Below, in pieces: positions 46,201-57,023 of a DNA stretch of 64,000 nucleotides (the stretch's first letter is position 1; each line of letters opens with the position of its first letter). A program made the translations under genes and the position numbers. This DNA comes from Leucogyrophana mollusca (Eukaryota; Basidiomycota; Agaricomycetes; Boletales). The stretch lies in the NCBI GenBank assembly GCA_021014945.1, contig MU266331.1:186001-250000 (forward strand), in the 5' to 3' direction. The notes under the pieces were generated by a model that worked only from the letters and a program-made list of their open reading frames with translations, was not told where the DNA came from and searched no databases.

Positions 46201-46857
46201 TTCGCTGAGAGTGATCGAGGAATAAACTAGACGACGGTGCAGTAAATGAAATCGAAGCAGCTGTGGCACTTGCGCCGGCAATTGGGGCGCTATTGCCGGA
46301 TATGCTCATAGACGACACCATGGAACTGGTACGAACTCTGGTGGGTCGAATTGCGGGTGATGTGGTGCTGGTCGGTATGGGCCGAGATGGTGTTGCAGTT
46401 GACCCTGGCCCTACGCTTCCCCCGCCAGTGAAGCTGACCCTCGACTGTGTCCTCCGACGGCCTCTGCCTTCAATCCCACCTCTACTATCTTCAGCCGTCG
46501 TATCGTCCGCACGCACGCTTCTCAGCGTGTTTGCGGAGTTCGTAGATATCCGGCGTGAACGTCTGCGGGAGAATGACACGTCGAGGTCGTCGGAGAGATT
46601 CCCGAGCGCGGTGAACTGGGAGTGACCTGCAGGCTGCGAGAGGGCGGAAGCAAATGCGTCACGGACTGGAAAGGGAGTCAAATTGCGGATCTGGATAGAA
46701 GAAATATGGCGTAGGCGACGCTGGAAGCATTCCTTGTCACGAATTAAAGACGTTTCAGCAAAAGATGTGACTTAGCACTCACCTGTTCGCTGGTATTGTC
46801 CGACGGGAAACTGGTGGAGCTGGGTGTGGCCGGTGCATTGTGGGCACTGACAGACAT
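43217..46857 (-). CDS. VPS38: UVRAG/Vps38-like subunit of PI3-kinase complex II
   Basis: Subunit of the Vps34 lipid-kinase complex acting in endosomal sorting and autophagy. Exon 1 (MSVSAHNAPATPSSTSFPSD) splices to RRLRHISSIQIRNLTPFPVR, the conserved opening. A C2-like domain follows with FEFAEWTDLSADRLKVELWA and EEWDVVLSDLLPL, then a coiled coil (KVRQEITARKEQLRKRRDLL) and the BARA/UVRAG region: RRLPPIRTALISTLSTIFPI, YPITSIGSRSLIRDNIS, FPLFPKGVDTYRFEYGVFLL. A Ser/Thr/Pro-rich tail ends in VTPP repeats. The domain order fits UVRAG better than Atg14. At least nine exons. It shares a 226-bp promoter with the next gene. Confidence 0.85.
43239..43274 (-). repeat. Three 12-nt repeats encoding VTPP
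   Basis: GGCGTCACTGGA, GGGGTCACCGGA and GGGGTCACTGGG in tandem (plus-strand text) encode three VTPP units at the extreme C-terminus of the UVRAG-like protein. Confidence 0.8.
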
Positions 46858-47083
46858 GTCTCTGTCTTGGTACGCATATACAGCGTGGCCCCGAGATATC
46901 TAATGGGCCAGCGCAAGGCCTCGAGGCTATGATAACCCAGTAAAATTAGTAGGATATGACGGTAGCTGGAGCCTTGCGACTCGGTCCTGGCGCTCTACCA
47001 CGGTGGCTGTATTCCTTTCTTGTCAGTGCACAATAATCTTCAAGTAAAGCACCTATTATAAGGAAAAAGACTACCGGGTTCCC

Positions 47084-48749
47084 ATGCCGCCTAAAGCTAA
47101 TACACAGAGGAGACTGTCCGTTACTTCAAAGAGTGCCTCTTCACCAATGTCCACCACCCAGCCTGACAAAAATGTGTCAGGCTCGGGGCCTGGCAGTGGA
47201 CCTATGCTGCCTCCCCCAGATCCACCCCAGCCCTTAGCAATATTGGAGCCTGAAATGATCGCTCTTTCCGGTTCTCTCAAGGTGCGCATCTAGTCTCTAT
47301 ACCTGTGCAGCGTTCTTGAATATTCTTTCAGAACGCTGTCATCAAGACAGGTCAGATTTATGGCTTTCATGCAGATTCCCGAAGACTGTACGTTTGTCTC
47401 TACAGTTCGTGCAAGTCAGTGTTGATCTGCGAAAACAGTGGTATTCATAAATATGCACACTACCCTCCGCGCTCTCTGACGGCGGTACTTGGCCGCGAAG
47501 TCGAAAAATTCGACCAGCTATGCGACGCCATGGAATCACATCTGGTGCATAATGGATCCCTGACGAATGGGGACCCTACTGATAACTTATACAGCTACGC
47601 GCAATTTCTGTGCTTCAAAGGGACCTGGCACGCGAGCAGCGCCGCATCAGGGAGGCAGAAACGGCCGCTATTGCAACACGGACACGTTCGAAATCTTCAT
47701 CCAGGTCACCTACATCCACCCGAATCCCACTACCGCCTGCTGCCGAAGGCGGTCAACCTAGCACAGACGTTGCCATGTTACCACCACCAAATACTCCACA
47801 AGTCTCTCCGCCACCATCAACGGCAGGTCGTCGCCAGTCCACCATATCTCTTTCGTCCCTGCACCGCCCACCTTTCCCCCTTAAACTCGACCTGTCTTCT
47901 TCCGCGCTCCGTATGACTGCTGAGGAGGCAGCATTGTTCTCAAAGGGTCTCGTACCTTCGCCGGTCTCACTCGCTCCAAAGTCTGCACGGACGTCCACGA
48001 ACGCTGAGATGGAGCTCATGGCGGCGTTCGCATCAGCCACGGCCGGGTCGTCGGCACCCCACGTTGACATCGATTTGACAGTTCCAGAGAACTCCCCGAT
48101 CGACCTTACGTCCGGCATGGACATTGGATTGGGTAGCTCCGCTGACAAGCCGATCGAACTCGACCTGGATAGTCTTGACATGGAGATGTCGAATATGAAC
48201 TCTGATCTGTTCGGCGACCCACCAGAAACAAGCTCGAGCGATGCTCAAGCCGCCGTGGACAGTTTATTCTCTCCCGTCACTGCCGAGTCCGGCAGCTCTT
48301 TGTCCGCCGCACCTCTTGAAGGTAGCAAGAGCGTGAAGCAAGAACACGTTGATTTGGATATTTTGAGCGCCCTGTCAACGATGGAAGGGAGTAACCAAAA
48401 CAACGACAATTTGTTCGCGTCCCTCGATGCTGCCTCTCATGGCAACGCGCAGCCTGGTGCGCAAACTCAGCCAGATGGCTCAGGCGGAAGTAGTAGTTCA
48501 TCTGGCGCTCACGCTGCGCCGTCACCGGGAACGCTCCTTGCGAGCTTCGTCTCGTCTTCGCAGTTGGAGTCTGGCGCCTCGAACGACTCTGGGTTCGATT
48601 TGTCTAATCTGGACCTTTCAACTCTCCCGAGCCTCGGCGCAGGCTTCTTCGAAGGTCAACAGGAGACAGACATGGATCTTATGGACATGGAAGAACTGCT
48701 GAATATGGGTCAGGGGACAAATACGGACGGCCAAAAACCGAACGCTTAG
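47084..48749 (+). CDS. Acidic Ser/Pro-rich nuclear protein, possible Mediator subunit
   Basis: The N-terminus is Pro-rich and disordered, then PLAILEPEMIALSGSLKNAV, then a helical region VEKFDQLCDAMESHLLRAIS continuing LQRDLAREQRRIREAE. The long C-terminal part is acidic and serine-rich with repeated short hydrophobic-acidic motifs (DLDSLDMEMSNMNSDLFG, FDLSNLDLSTLPSLG, MDLMDMEELLNMG) resembling activation domains. A short N-terminal helical module with an acidic tail is reminiscent of Mediator tail subunits such as fungal Med2, but I cannot confirm this. An intron of 51 nt at about 47390-47440 is a multiple of three without a stop, so its removal is uncertain; another (about 47561-47595) clearly splits HL|LRAIS. 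Confidence 0.65.
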
Positions 48750-48954
48750 GAATGATGTTGCTGTGGTCATCAATGTCTTCAATCTCGGGGTGAAAGTCCT
48801 GCACCTCGTAACATGCATTCAGGGTCTGCCTTGGATGGCAGGATCGTTCCACCAAAAAAAGGTCGTATATATTGATCTCCAGAGAGGTAGCAGAACGTTT
48901 CCAGAGGAGTACGATATATCACAAGCAATGGAAGTTTTGAATTTCTTCCGGGCA

Positions 48955-51258
48955 TCAGACGAGACCGACGTCCTTCAGCATCTCGTCGTCATGGCGGTAA
49001 ATTTGGGGTTTGGAGAATGCACCGTTGAAGTCCAGCCGCAACAGAAGCCGTTCTACATGCCGTCGTACTTCTCCGTCGCCTTCGAGACCCTTCGCCCCCT
49101 TTTGTCGAATTAATGTTCGTTGGAACGTCGATGCATTGGCAAGGCTGGCGTTCATAAGTATAGATTTTGAGGCGTCGCCTGCCGCAGTAAATGGCTGTTG
49201 GGATGTCGAAAGAGAGAGCTGCTCGTAAAAACTGTCGAGAAGCATGTGCAAGGCCTGAGCAGCATGATGTCAAGCGTACTTCACGAAACGAGCGGGCTTT
49301 GTTGGGCTCACCTGGTTGATCTCGGAGACAATTTGCCGACGCTCCTTCACCATAGCGCCGACCCCACCATCGCCTCCAGCAGCTAAACTGCCTTCGAACA
49401 AGAGCGCAGGCAATACATCACCGCCCCACCTCTCGACCTGAGCGACGAATCGCTCACAGACTTCAAAAATCGGCCGAAGAATCGCAGTCAGGGCCGGATT
49501 AGAGAGAAGGCAACCAGTAACAAGGCGCTCGAGATAGGTGCTATGAATGTTCCTAAGCGTTGTGAAATCCAGGTATGTCGAAGGGTCGGTGTTATTGCTG
49601 GCGACTTGCGGATTTGATTTGCTTCTGCTGAGACTTTCTGATCTCGCTCTCCCAGAGGTGTTCAAGAGATCCTTCAGTCTCCGAAATTCCACGTCTATGA
49701 CATCAACCATCACATAACCCAACAGGCTGTCAAGGAACCATCCCATGTCCCTGACGACGCCCCAACCGCAGCGTAGGAGTTCTTTCCGCACTTCTAGGTC
49801 CTCCGCGGTCCCACCCTCACCGAGTCCAGTCCATCTCCGTCGAGCACGCTGAGAATTTGACAGGGACGTCCAGCACGTATGCAGGCGAGTATGTGTTTTT
49901 CGTAAGGAGGATAGGTAATTGAAGAGTGCAGCGTATATCTGGAGGTCGGAGGAGTGGAGGAAAAGGTCAAGCGGCCAGGAGACATTGTACGAAAGAGCCA
50001 GCGATGTTCCTAGCAAAAGGTCGTCGAAAGAAGTCGCGTCCGGGGCATGACTTGCCAAAGATGAAGACAGAGCTTTCAGATCGGTATTTGCCAGCGATGG
50101 CAGAAGTGGCCGTAAAGGTCCGGAAGGTAGCTGAAATCGGAGATGTAAAAGGGAGGGGTCATGTTGTGCGGTCGTTCCCAGAGATGCTCTGAGCAGGGCC
50201 AGATTGAGATCTTGTTCACGTATCATGGATGTCGCTCCAGAACGAGTGGTGAGACGAGAGAGCTTCAAGCGCTCTATCTCTCGGATAAGTGCAAGACTGA
50301 ATTCGCCATTGCGCAAAAGGAAATAGTTGGCCCTGGGGATACAGCGTTGAGCAGAATTTTTTACTAACGGCAATGAAGTTACTTACAGTGACACCACGGC
50401 GTCATCAACGTCCTTCCGTGTAAGGACGTTCAGCCAGAGCCACTCACTGACGTTCGTCCTTATCTGAGATATCACCAGGTCGAACTTATACTGATCTTCC
50501 GGGAGTACAGTCTCCAGCAAGCTGGCGTGTTCAAGAGTCTGTTCACGGGGTAGTTGTTTATCCCATTTCTTGGCCTTCACGGTGGCTAGAGCCCTACCCA
50601 CGTAAACGATCGACTCCTTGGTCTGGGGAGAGATGCAAGACGGCATGGAGCCGTCAAGTAGCGTGTAATTATCAGACGTCAAAGGCTCTGTTGACGCCAA
50701 CGATCCGTGGACCAAGAAGGCCGTGAGCTGGGTTCGCCATACGCGCTGAACGGCTATTGAGAGACGCGAGATTATGTCTGAGATCCTATGAACGCCCGTA
50801 CGTGAGCGTGCTAACAGCATGTCGATCAATGGGCCAGGCTGCCAATGCTCTCGTGTTTCGAGCTGATTCATTATGGACTCCAGTGCTGTCAAAGGAGAGT
50901 CCCACTCCGCAAATGTCGCTCGGATAGCAGATAAAGGCACGAACGATCCTTGACCGACTAAGTCTGGGTCTCGCTTCAGGACCTTTGCTTCTGTTTCGAC
51001 GACAAGAGTTTCATAATCGTCTTTTAGAATCTGGTTTAGAGTTGCACACAGTGCGCAGACATAACGCGAACGTGACTGGGAGAGGGTGGTGCACGATTTC
51101 TTGATTTTTCGGTAACGGAAAGCGATCTGACCGAGTGATTCGAGACATTGCTCTTCCCCTGGATGAAGAAGCGGCCGAAAGGCGGGATGAAGAGTGTGAT
51201 CGGTTGGAAACAGTGAAGACGAGTGCCCTGCGAGGACTAGCAGGACCTCTGCAATCAT
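48955..51258 (-). CDS. Gamma-tubulin complex component GCP4-like (Spc97/Spc98 family)
   Basis: Gamma-tubulin ring complex subunit for microtubule nucleation at the spindle pole body. The protein starts MIAEVLLVLAGHSSSLFP, the typical GRIP1 opening of GCP4. It continues ALCATLNQILKDDYETLVVE and LLARSRTGVHRISDIISRLS. The GRIP2 half includes SYNVSWPLDLFLHSSDLQIY, AALFNYLSSLRKTH and a carboxy-terminal STYLERLVTGCLLSNPALTA. The short total length (about 700 aa) and direct N-terminal start favour GCP4 over the larger GCP2/3/5/6. Two large exons plus a last exon ending at 48955. It is divergent from the TBC gene (199 bp). Confidence 0.82.
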
Positions 51259-51457
51259 GGGGTGTTCTGTTTTGGCGATACTTTTCAATAAAGATGAGGA
51301 TACTCACTGCAAGGCGCTTCAAGCTATTGGAGAGGAATTGACCATCCTCTGCTGACTAATCGAGATAGCCAATACAAGATGGTCGCGACTTGGATCGGAA
51401 AGCTATGCCCTAGCAAACCTATATACTGACACTGGACGCTCAGCTTTATGGCCAGCG

Positions 51458-53624
51458 ATGCAGGCAAACGAAACTGTTATAAGACAGCCAGGTAAAGGCC
51501 TCGAGACTCAATTCAACTTCGACGATGCTTTCTCTGACGGCGAGGATGGTGACGAGGTCCTCGAATTCAGTTCCGCAGCCATCCGGAAGCAACTAGCAGA
51601 GGACTATAGCTGGGCCACCGCAGAGAACCAGGACGAGGAACAAACAACTGAGAATGGATCTACGACGGAACATGATACCTCCGTCTCCACATTCAATCTC
51701 GACGGCAGTGTATCAGAGTCCCGCTCGAGATCACCTTCACCACCGCACACGCCGGAAGAGGCAGACTTTCCCGAGGATTTCTCTCAAATATCACTGTCTG
51801 AAGACCTCGGACAGTCAAATAACCACCAGTCGGACGATCAACGAGAAGAATCTCCGGTTGAAGAGGATACTCCTCATCCCGCCGTTCACATTAATGTCTC
51901 CAATTCTCCTTCAAGTCGCGTGGTCTTGGCCACCAATAGTGAAGAAGATTACAACAAGCACATTAAATCACCCCCAGAATCACCGCGCGGGAGCACACCA
52001 CCCGCACCGACCGCATCCTCTTCACGTTTACCCACCGTCGAGTCAGCTCCATTATCAATACCTGCATCCTCGTCCCTACCTTTACCCAAGGATCCAGCCC
52101 ACCTGGGCTTGAATCACAGACCGACGCGTTCTGCTGGACCCAGTGCTTTCCAAAAAGTGGTCAGCAAAACTAGACCGCCTTTCCTTCCCCCGAAAAGTCG
52201 CCAGGAAGACAAGAAACATATGGCAGACTGGGAAACCATGATGAAGCTGAGCCGAGCAGCAGGTAAGCACAACATGACAGTGCTTCGACTCGATAGCTTG
52301 TTAATAAGAGTCGAACTTTATTAGAAGAGAAGCGGAGACGGGCTCTACAAGAACGAAGGCTTGCTCGCGAGTTGAAAATAGAAGACTCAATTCATCTCTG
52401 GGAAAGGGACATTCTCCCAGACTGGCGGGTTGTGAATAGAAATCCTACCCTGAGGAGACTTTGGTGGAATGGTATACCAACTAAATTGCGAGCTACTATG
52501 TGGGAGCGAGCCGCGGGTAACGCCCTCGCTTTAAGTAAAGGTAGAAGCAGCATCGTCTGTTGGCACCTTCAGTCGTGTGCTAACTCCAGCTTTGTTCCCT
52601 CATCAAGACAACTACCGCACATGTTTCGCCAGGGCGAAACGCGCGCTTTCTTCTGGTGTTTTTCCTGCGGAAACCCTCGCATCGATAGAACAAGACATAC
52701 TAGACACACTTCCAGCTCTGCATATCTTTCATCCTGAGACGGGGCCGCTTTACCAGGACCTCAAGGACATGCTCTGCGCGTGGGTCGTGTCTCGTTCCGA
52801 TGAGGGCCTTGGATACGCCCATGGCGCAGCCAAGATCGCGGCGATGTTTCTCATAAACATGCCCCCACAACAGGGTTTCGTGGTCATGAGGAACCTCCTG
52901 GAACGCCACTGCATGCGGTCTTTCTACGGTGGTATAAGCACGAAAGACGATGTGAGTCAGATGGTTTCAGTGCGATGAAATTTCTAACTAAAAGTAGCCT
53001 CCAGGTTGAAGCTTATTATCGGTAAAGTCCCACCGTAAAAGGTTGACCCCGACTCTAACGCTATATGTACAGTATATTTGATACGCTCCTAGCTGATGGA
53101 ATGCCGAAGAGTAAGTCCGTACTTCCGTTTGTGAGCTTCCCCCCTAATATGTTGCCAGTTTACTTCAACTTCAAGCAACACCAAATTTCGCCAGCGGCCT
53201 ATCTACCTGACTGGCTAATCCCGTTGTTCTTGGACCATCTGCCATTCGAGGCTTGTGCACGACTCTGGGATGTTATGCTGTTGGAGGGCGATTCCTTTTT
53301 GTTCCGGGCAGCGCTCGCAGTTTTGGCTGTACTTGAGCCACGTCTCTTCTTCCCTGACCGACAGGAGTTAACGGAATTGCTGAAGTGAGCAAGTGCCAGA
53401 TCCCGACTGTATTGTAACTGATTACCACTCGCGACCCATCCAGGGGAGAAAACAAGGCTGCACTAGAAGTGGCAAGGCGTGACGGTCGCACATTGGATGG
53501 CGGGAAGTACGAGATATACGGCGTGGACGAGGAGACGCTGTGGGAGAGGATTGATAGTATGGAAGAATGGTGGAAAGAGAGCACATGGAAGAGGTTAACA
53601 CAGAGAGAGTTACCGGACTTGTAA
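51458..53624 (+). CDS. TBC-domain protein with missing catalytic fingers
   Basis: The Rab-GAP-like TBC domain follows an acidic Ser/Pro-rich N-terminal 270 residues. The domain starts RRLWWNGIPTKLRATMWERA and continues LHIFHPETGPLYQDLKDMLC, FVVMRNLLERHCMRSFYGGI, then PDWLIPLFLDHLPFEACARL and WDVMLLEGDSFLFRAALAVL. The architecture resembles the TBC1D12/14 group. The motif-B arginine (IxxDxxR) is Asp here (IEQDILDT, 52684-52707) and the motif-C glutamine (YxQG) is His (GYAHGA, 52811-52828). GAP activity by the dual-finger mechanism is therefore unlikely; it may be a Rab-binding scaffold. Small exons lie near 52,950-53,110. The start gives MQANETVIRQPGKGLETQFN. Confidence 0.82.
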
Positions 53625-53694
53625 GGACGCGTTGATAAATGACTATGAACAATGGCGAAGCATACGCAATGGAGGTCACGAGGCAGTATTGTTA

Positions 53695-54832
53695 TCACCC
53701 AACACTATCTTCGTCGTCTTCTACTCCATCCCTATACAACGCGTACATTTTCCGCCGATTCGAGTCTCTTGTCTCTTCTTCACTTGCAACATCGAAGACC
53801 TTCTGCAATAGAGCTTTTCTCAACCCCTCACTTGGCATGGCGCCCTCTTGTTTTGGGTTTGAAACGCAAGCGTTTGAGACCAGAGTTTGGAAGGCTGGCG
53901 CGGCCAAACGTGGTTTTTTCCTGCTAGGGGGGCTCTCCGACCGAGCCGGTTTTAGTGCTGTAAAAAGGGGTTCAAAGAGGGCTTCTTGCAGGTGTTTGTA
54001 CGTTGTCTTCGTCTGGGTACACGCCGCCAGAGACAAAAACGGGGAGAGAGCTGTATAGAGAGGTGCGGGAAGGGGGGGAGATGGCGTGGTGACTGAAAGA
54101 GCTTTGTCCAGCTCCTCGAGGTATATATCTGCGAGATGGAATGCCAGACTCGCGGGAACACGGATATCATTGGAACTAGTGTCGTCAGTGTCAGGTCGAG
54201 AGCCAAACAACGAGGGGAGTTACCAAAGCGGCCCACTAGGTCCAGACAATATTGAATTGTATTCTTCGTATGCACTGTTGTCCCACTCTATTCGTATTAG
54301 GAGCCTGAAGCTTGCATGGACGAATCTCCGGACCAGCATGTAGTACTTGTCCATTCTGCCATGTCAAACATCAAGGGACTGACGAGCACCACATCTATGA
54401 TCACGTACCGGAGGCGATCGATACCGCTCCATTCCCGAACCATCGTTGTCCAAAAACCTCGGAGGAAATTCAATGAAGATGGCACATCTGTGATAGTCAG
54501 GAGGAGCTCGGCCAGTTCACTCGCGAGAGCCTGCTGCACGAGAGGTTTGTCGGACATCCAAAAGCCTTTAAGAGAGTAAGATAATATGTCAAGCCAACAA
54601 AGTGTTATTACACACAGTAAAATATGCCCTTCCAGAGCTTGGCCATTTCAAGATCGGATATAGCGTTTCCAGCATCATTGGAAAGGAAAACAGCGAGGTT
54701 TTTCACGGCTTTATCGCGAGTTTTTTTATCTTGAAAAGGTCAACGTTGCGCTATGAGAAATGCTTTCAAACAATACACACCTGTTGACGCGAGGTACTTG
54801 GCAAGTGGAGGGGCATCCACAGAGGACATCAT
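53695..54832 (-). CDS. RRP1: Ribosomal RNA processing protein 1 (Nop52 family)
   Basis: Nucleolar protein needed for 27S to 25S pre-rRNA processing in the large subunit pathway. The opening MMSSVDAPPLAKYLASTDKK is followed by TRDKAVKNLAVFLSND, DLEMAKLWKGIFYC, FWMSDKPLVQQALASELAEL, FLRGFWTTMVREWSGIDRLR and DKYYMLVRRFVHASFRLLIR, all hallmarks of the Nop52 domain. The C-terminal part is variable with a basic patch (PPSRKKPRL) and an acidic end (GVEDDEDSVG). About six exons. It converges with the TBC gene (70 bp between stops) and is divergent from the HIUase gene. Confidence 0.92.
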
Positions 54833-55042
54833 TTGTTGGATTGGTCGCGACTCGCGAGCAAAGGAAATGGAAATCTTTATGGACACCCTGCTTAGTCAGC
54901 CAAGATAAGGCTGACCATAATCACGGGGATATATAATGCACTCGGATGTCCCGACCTCCATGAAATCTACTCCGTGATCGAGCATCCGAGAAAGCTTTAA
55001 AGCCCATTTTTGCGCATTCGACTGTTACAGTTATCCTTCATC
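54833..55042. promoter_or_regulatory. Bidirectional promoter, RRP1 / HIUase
   Basis: 210 bp between divergent start codons. TATATAAT at 54930-54937 lies 106 bp upstream of the HIUase ATG. A GATAAG (54904-54909) lies between the RRP1 ATG and this TATA box, which would suit nitrogen control of purine catabolism; this is an inference. Confidence 0.45.
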
Positions 55043-55590
55043 ATGTCCAAGTCACCGATAACCTGTCATGGTACGCATTTCACACCATTCCACAACGAAA
55101 ACGGCGAACTAATTTCCTGGCACAGTGCTCGACATATCTCTCGGAAAGCCCGCCGCTGGCGTGGAAGTCAACATCCAGAAATATCACAGAGGTCCTGCAA
55201 ATGTCGATATTTTCGATCCGTTTGGCCACGGGTCTGTAGTCAATTTCACCCCTGAGTTAGCCAACTGACACTACATTATGGTAGCGTCACAGACGCCGAT
55301 GGACGGTGCACAACACTGCTTCCCCCAAAGGGCTCAGATGAAGCAAAGCTACAGCAGAAAGAAGTGACCGCCGGGGTTTACAAACTTGCTTTCAAGCCTG
55401 GGCCGTACTTTGAGAAGACCGGTCGAAAGTGTTTCTATCCTTGGGTTGAGGTAAGTTCTTCTCCCATGCTCCGTTTATCATCCTTCTCAATACGGAGTAG
55501 ATCCCCTTTGAGATCGAGAATCCGGACGAGCACTACCATATTCCGCTCTTAATCAGTCCATACTCTTTCACAACGTACAGGGGTAGTTAA
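55043..55590 (+). CDS. 5-hydroxyisourate hydrolase (transthyretin-like)
   Basis: Second enzyme of uric acid breakdown, converting 5-hydroxyisourate to OHCU after uricase. Exons read MSKSPITCH, then VLDISLGKPAAGVEVNIQKY, VTDADGRCTTLLPP, GVYKLAFKPGPYFEKTGRKC, and IPFEIENPDEHYHIPLLISP ending SFTTYRGS. The catalytic His of CHVLD, the Arg of DGRC and the C-terminal YRGS tetrapeptide identify HIUase rather than transthyretin. Length is about 125 aa, normal for the family. No classical peroxisomal targeting signal is visible. Four exons. It converges with UBC12. Confidence 0.94.
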
Positions 55591-55746
55591 ACCGAACGCG
55601 ATACAAGAATCCAAGCGTCAACGTCAAGCATCGTATGCATTATATTGCCCCTTCAGCGGCAGAGCGGTTAGCGTTTAAAGCACAGGGCGTAAAGCACAGA
55701 AAACAATGGTACGACAGATATCTACACGCATCTAGGTGGTGTACAG

Positions 55747-56566
55747 TTACTGCACAAGCACTTTGGCATATTGTACACCCTTGATGCTTGCTCCCCTCAT
55801 CGACGACTTGACATTGTATAAGAACTGTTCTCGGTTCTTCCGTAGTTCCTCTGCGGCCTCTGCGAAACGTGACGTCAGTGAAAGGAACACATTGGCGTAA
55901 TCGCTCGACTCACCCTTGTTCAGCGGGTCATCTGCGTTTGGCTCCAAGAACAGATATTGGAGGCCAACCATGACGGAATTGAGGTTCAGCACTGGCTTCC
56001 AGTCCTCACGTAGAATATTTAGACAGACGTTTCCCTCCAGATCAACATTGGGGTGGTATATCTGCATCTGCATCAGCGGGGCCAGCCAACAGAGAGCTCT
56101 GTCCACCACATACCGTCTGCGTGCATTTGACCTTTGGAGGCTCATGTGGGTAGTTGGTGTTGATTACAAAGGAGAAGTTGAAAGCGCCGCCTTTGTACAT
56201 GCCTGCACAAAGATCATATGCCACAGAACATCATGGAACAATTTATTTGGCATACCTTCGTCTGGGCTGATGGTGAGTGTGAAGTTGAGGAGATCGGCAG
56301 GGTCAGGGAAGTTTGTCTTCATCGTGGACGGCAGGTCGAGTTCTGTCAGGTCTGATGACGTGCGTTGACCATTAACCAGGGAATGATAGTTGAGCCTGTC
56401 TCTCGCAATCCGCCGCACCTTTCTGTACTCGTATCTGCGCGGCGCTGGTCTTTGGCTTCTTCTTAGCGGCCGCATCCTCGTTCTTCTTCATACTCCATAT
56501 CTGGGGGATCACACACACTTCAGTTTATCGAATTACCGGGCCCAGTTGGATAGTTACCTTGATCAT
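55747..56566 (-). CDS. UBC12: NEDD8-conjugating enzyme E2, Ubc12
   Basis: Transfers the ubiquitin-like NEDD8/Rub1 to cullins. Exon 1 encodes only MIK; exon 2 is a basic N-terminal extension ([20 protein letters not shown]) used by Ubc12 to bind the NEDD8 E1. The UBC fold follows: [47 protein letters not shown], then [20 protein letters not shown] with the HPN motif and active-site Cys, and [17 protein letters not shown]. The C-terminus [20 protein letters not shown] follows a last intron. The N-terminal extension and [10 protein letters not shown] distinguish Ubc12 from ubiquitin E2s. Confidence 0.94.
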
Positions 56567-57023
56567 GATGGTAGAGGGGAAAGTGCGCGATTAAAGGTCC
56601 AGGAATGATGGTGGCACGCAGAGGCGGACGGACGAAGGGGTTGTGGGGAGAGCGGAATGTGCCGAAGCTGCTCGGGTTTTGAGACGAGGCGTTGTGGGTC
56701 GTGACAAAGCTCAAGGTATTACACTCTCGATTTATGACTGGCATTGCCGCACCGTTGAGTCATGGCAATCGCATGGAGACCTCAAGGCTTTTCTAAATTA
56801 TAGTTAAAGACTACGATCCGACCACAGCTTTTGGTCAGAGCTTTCCGTTTCTTTATCCATGCGGGTACAAGCGAAGCGCTCCAGCGTGTAGCTGTCAATT
56901 GCAATCAGTTTTGTGGACGAGTTTGGCGAGCTCTCCTAGTGTCCACATGCACGCGAAGGCTTGTGTGTGAGCTGCACTTATAAGCCGGAGCATATCAGAG
57001 ATTATGCTTCTGTGTTTCCCATC
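56567..57023. other. Divergent intergenic, UBC12 / 2OG oxygenase
   Basis: 457 bp between start codons; nothing beyond presumed promoters is visible. Confidence 0.45.

Noticed and set aside
48763..49113. 116-codon plus-strand open frame just downstream of the acidic protein gene
   Set aside because: It lies mostly antisense to the last exon of GCP4, whose minus-strand reading is conserved; no domain and no splice context.
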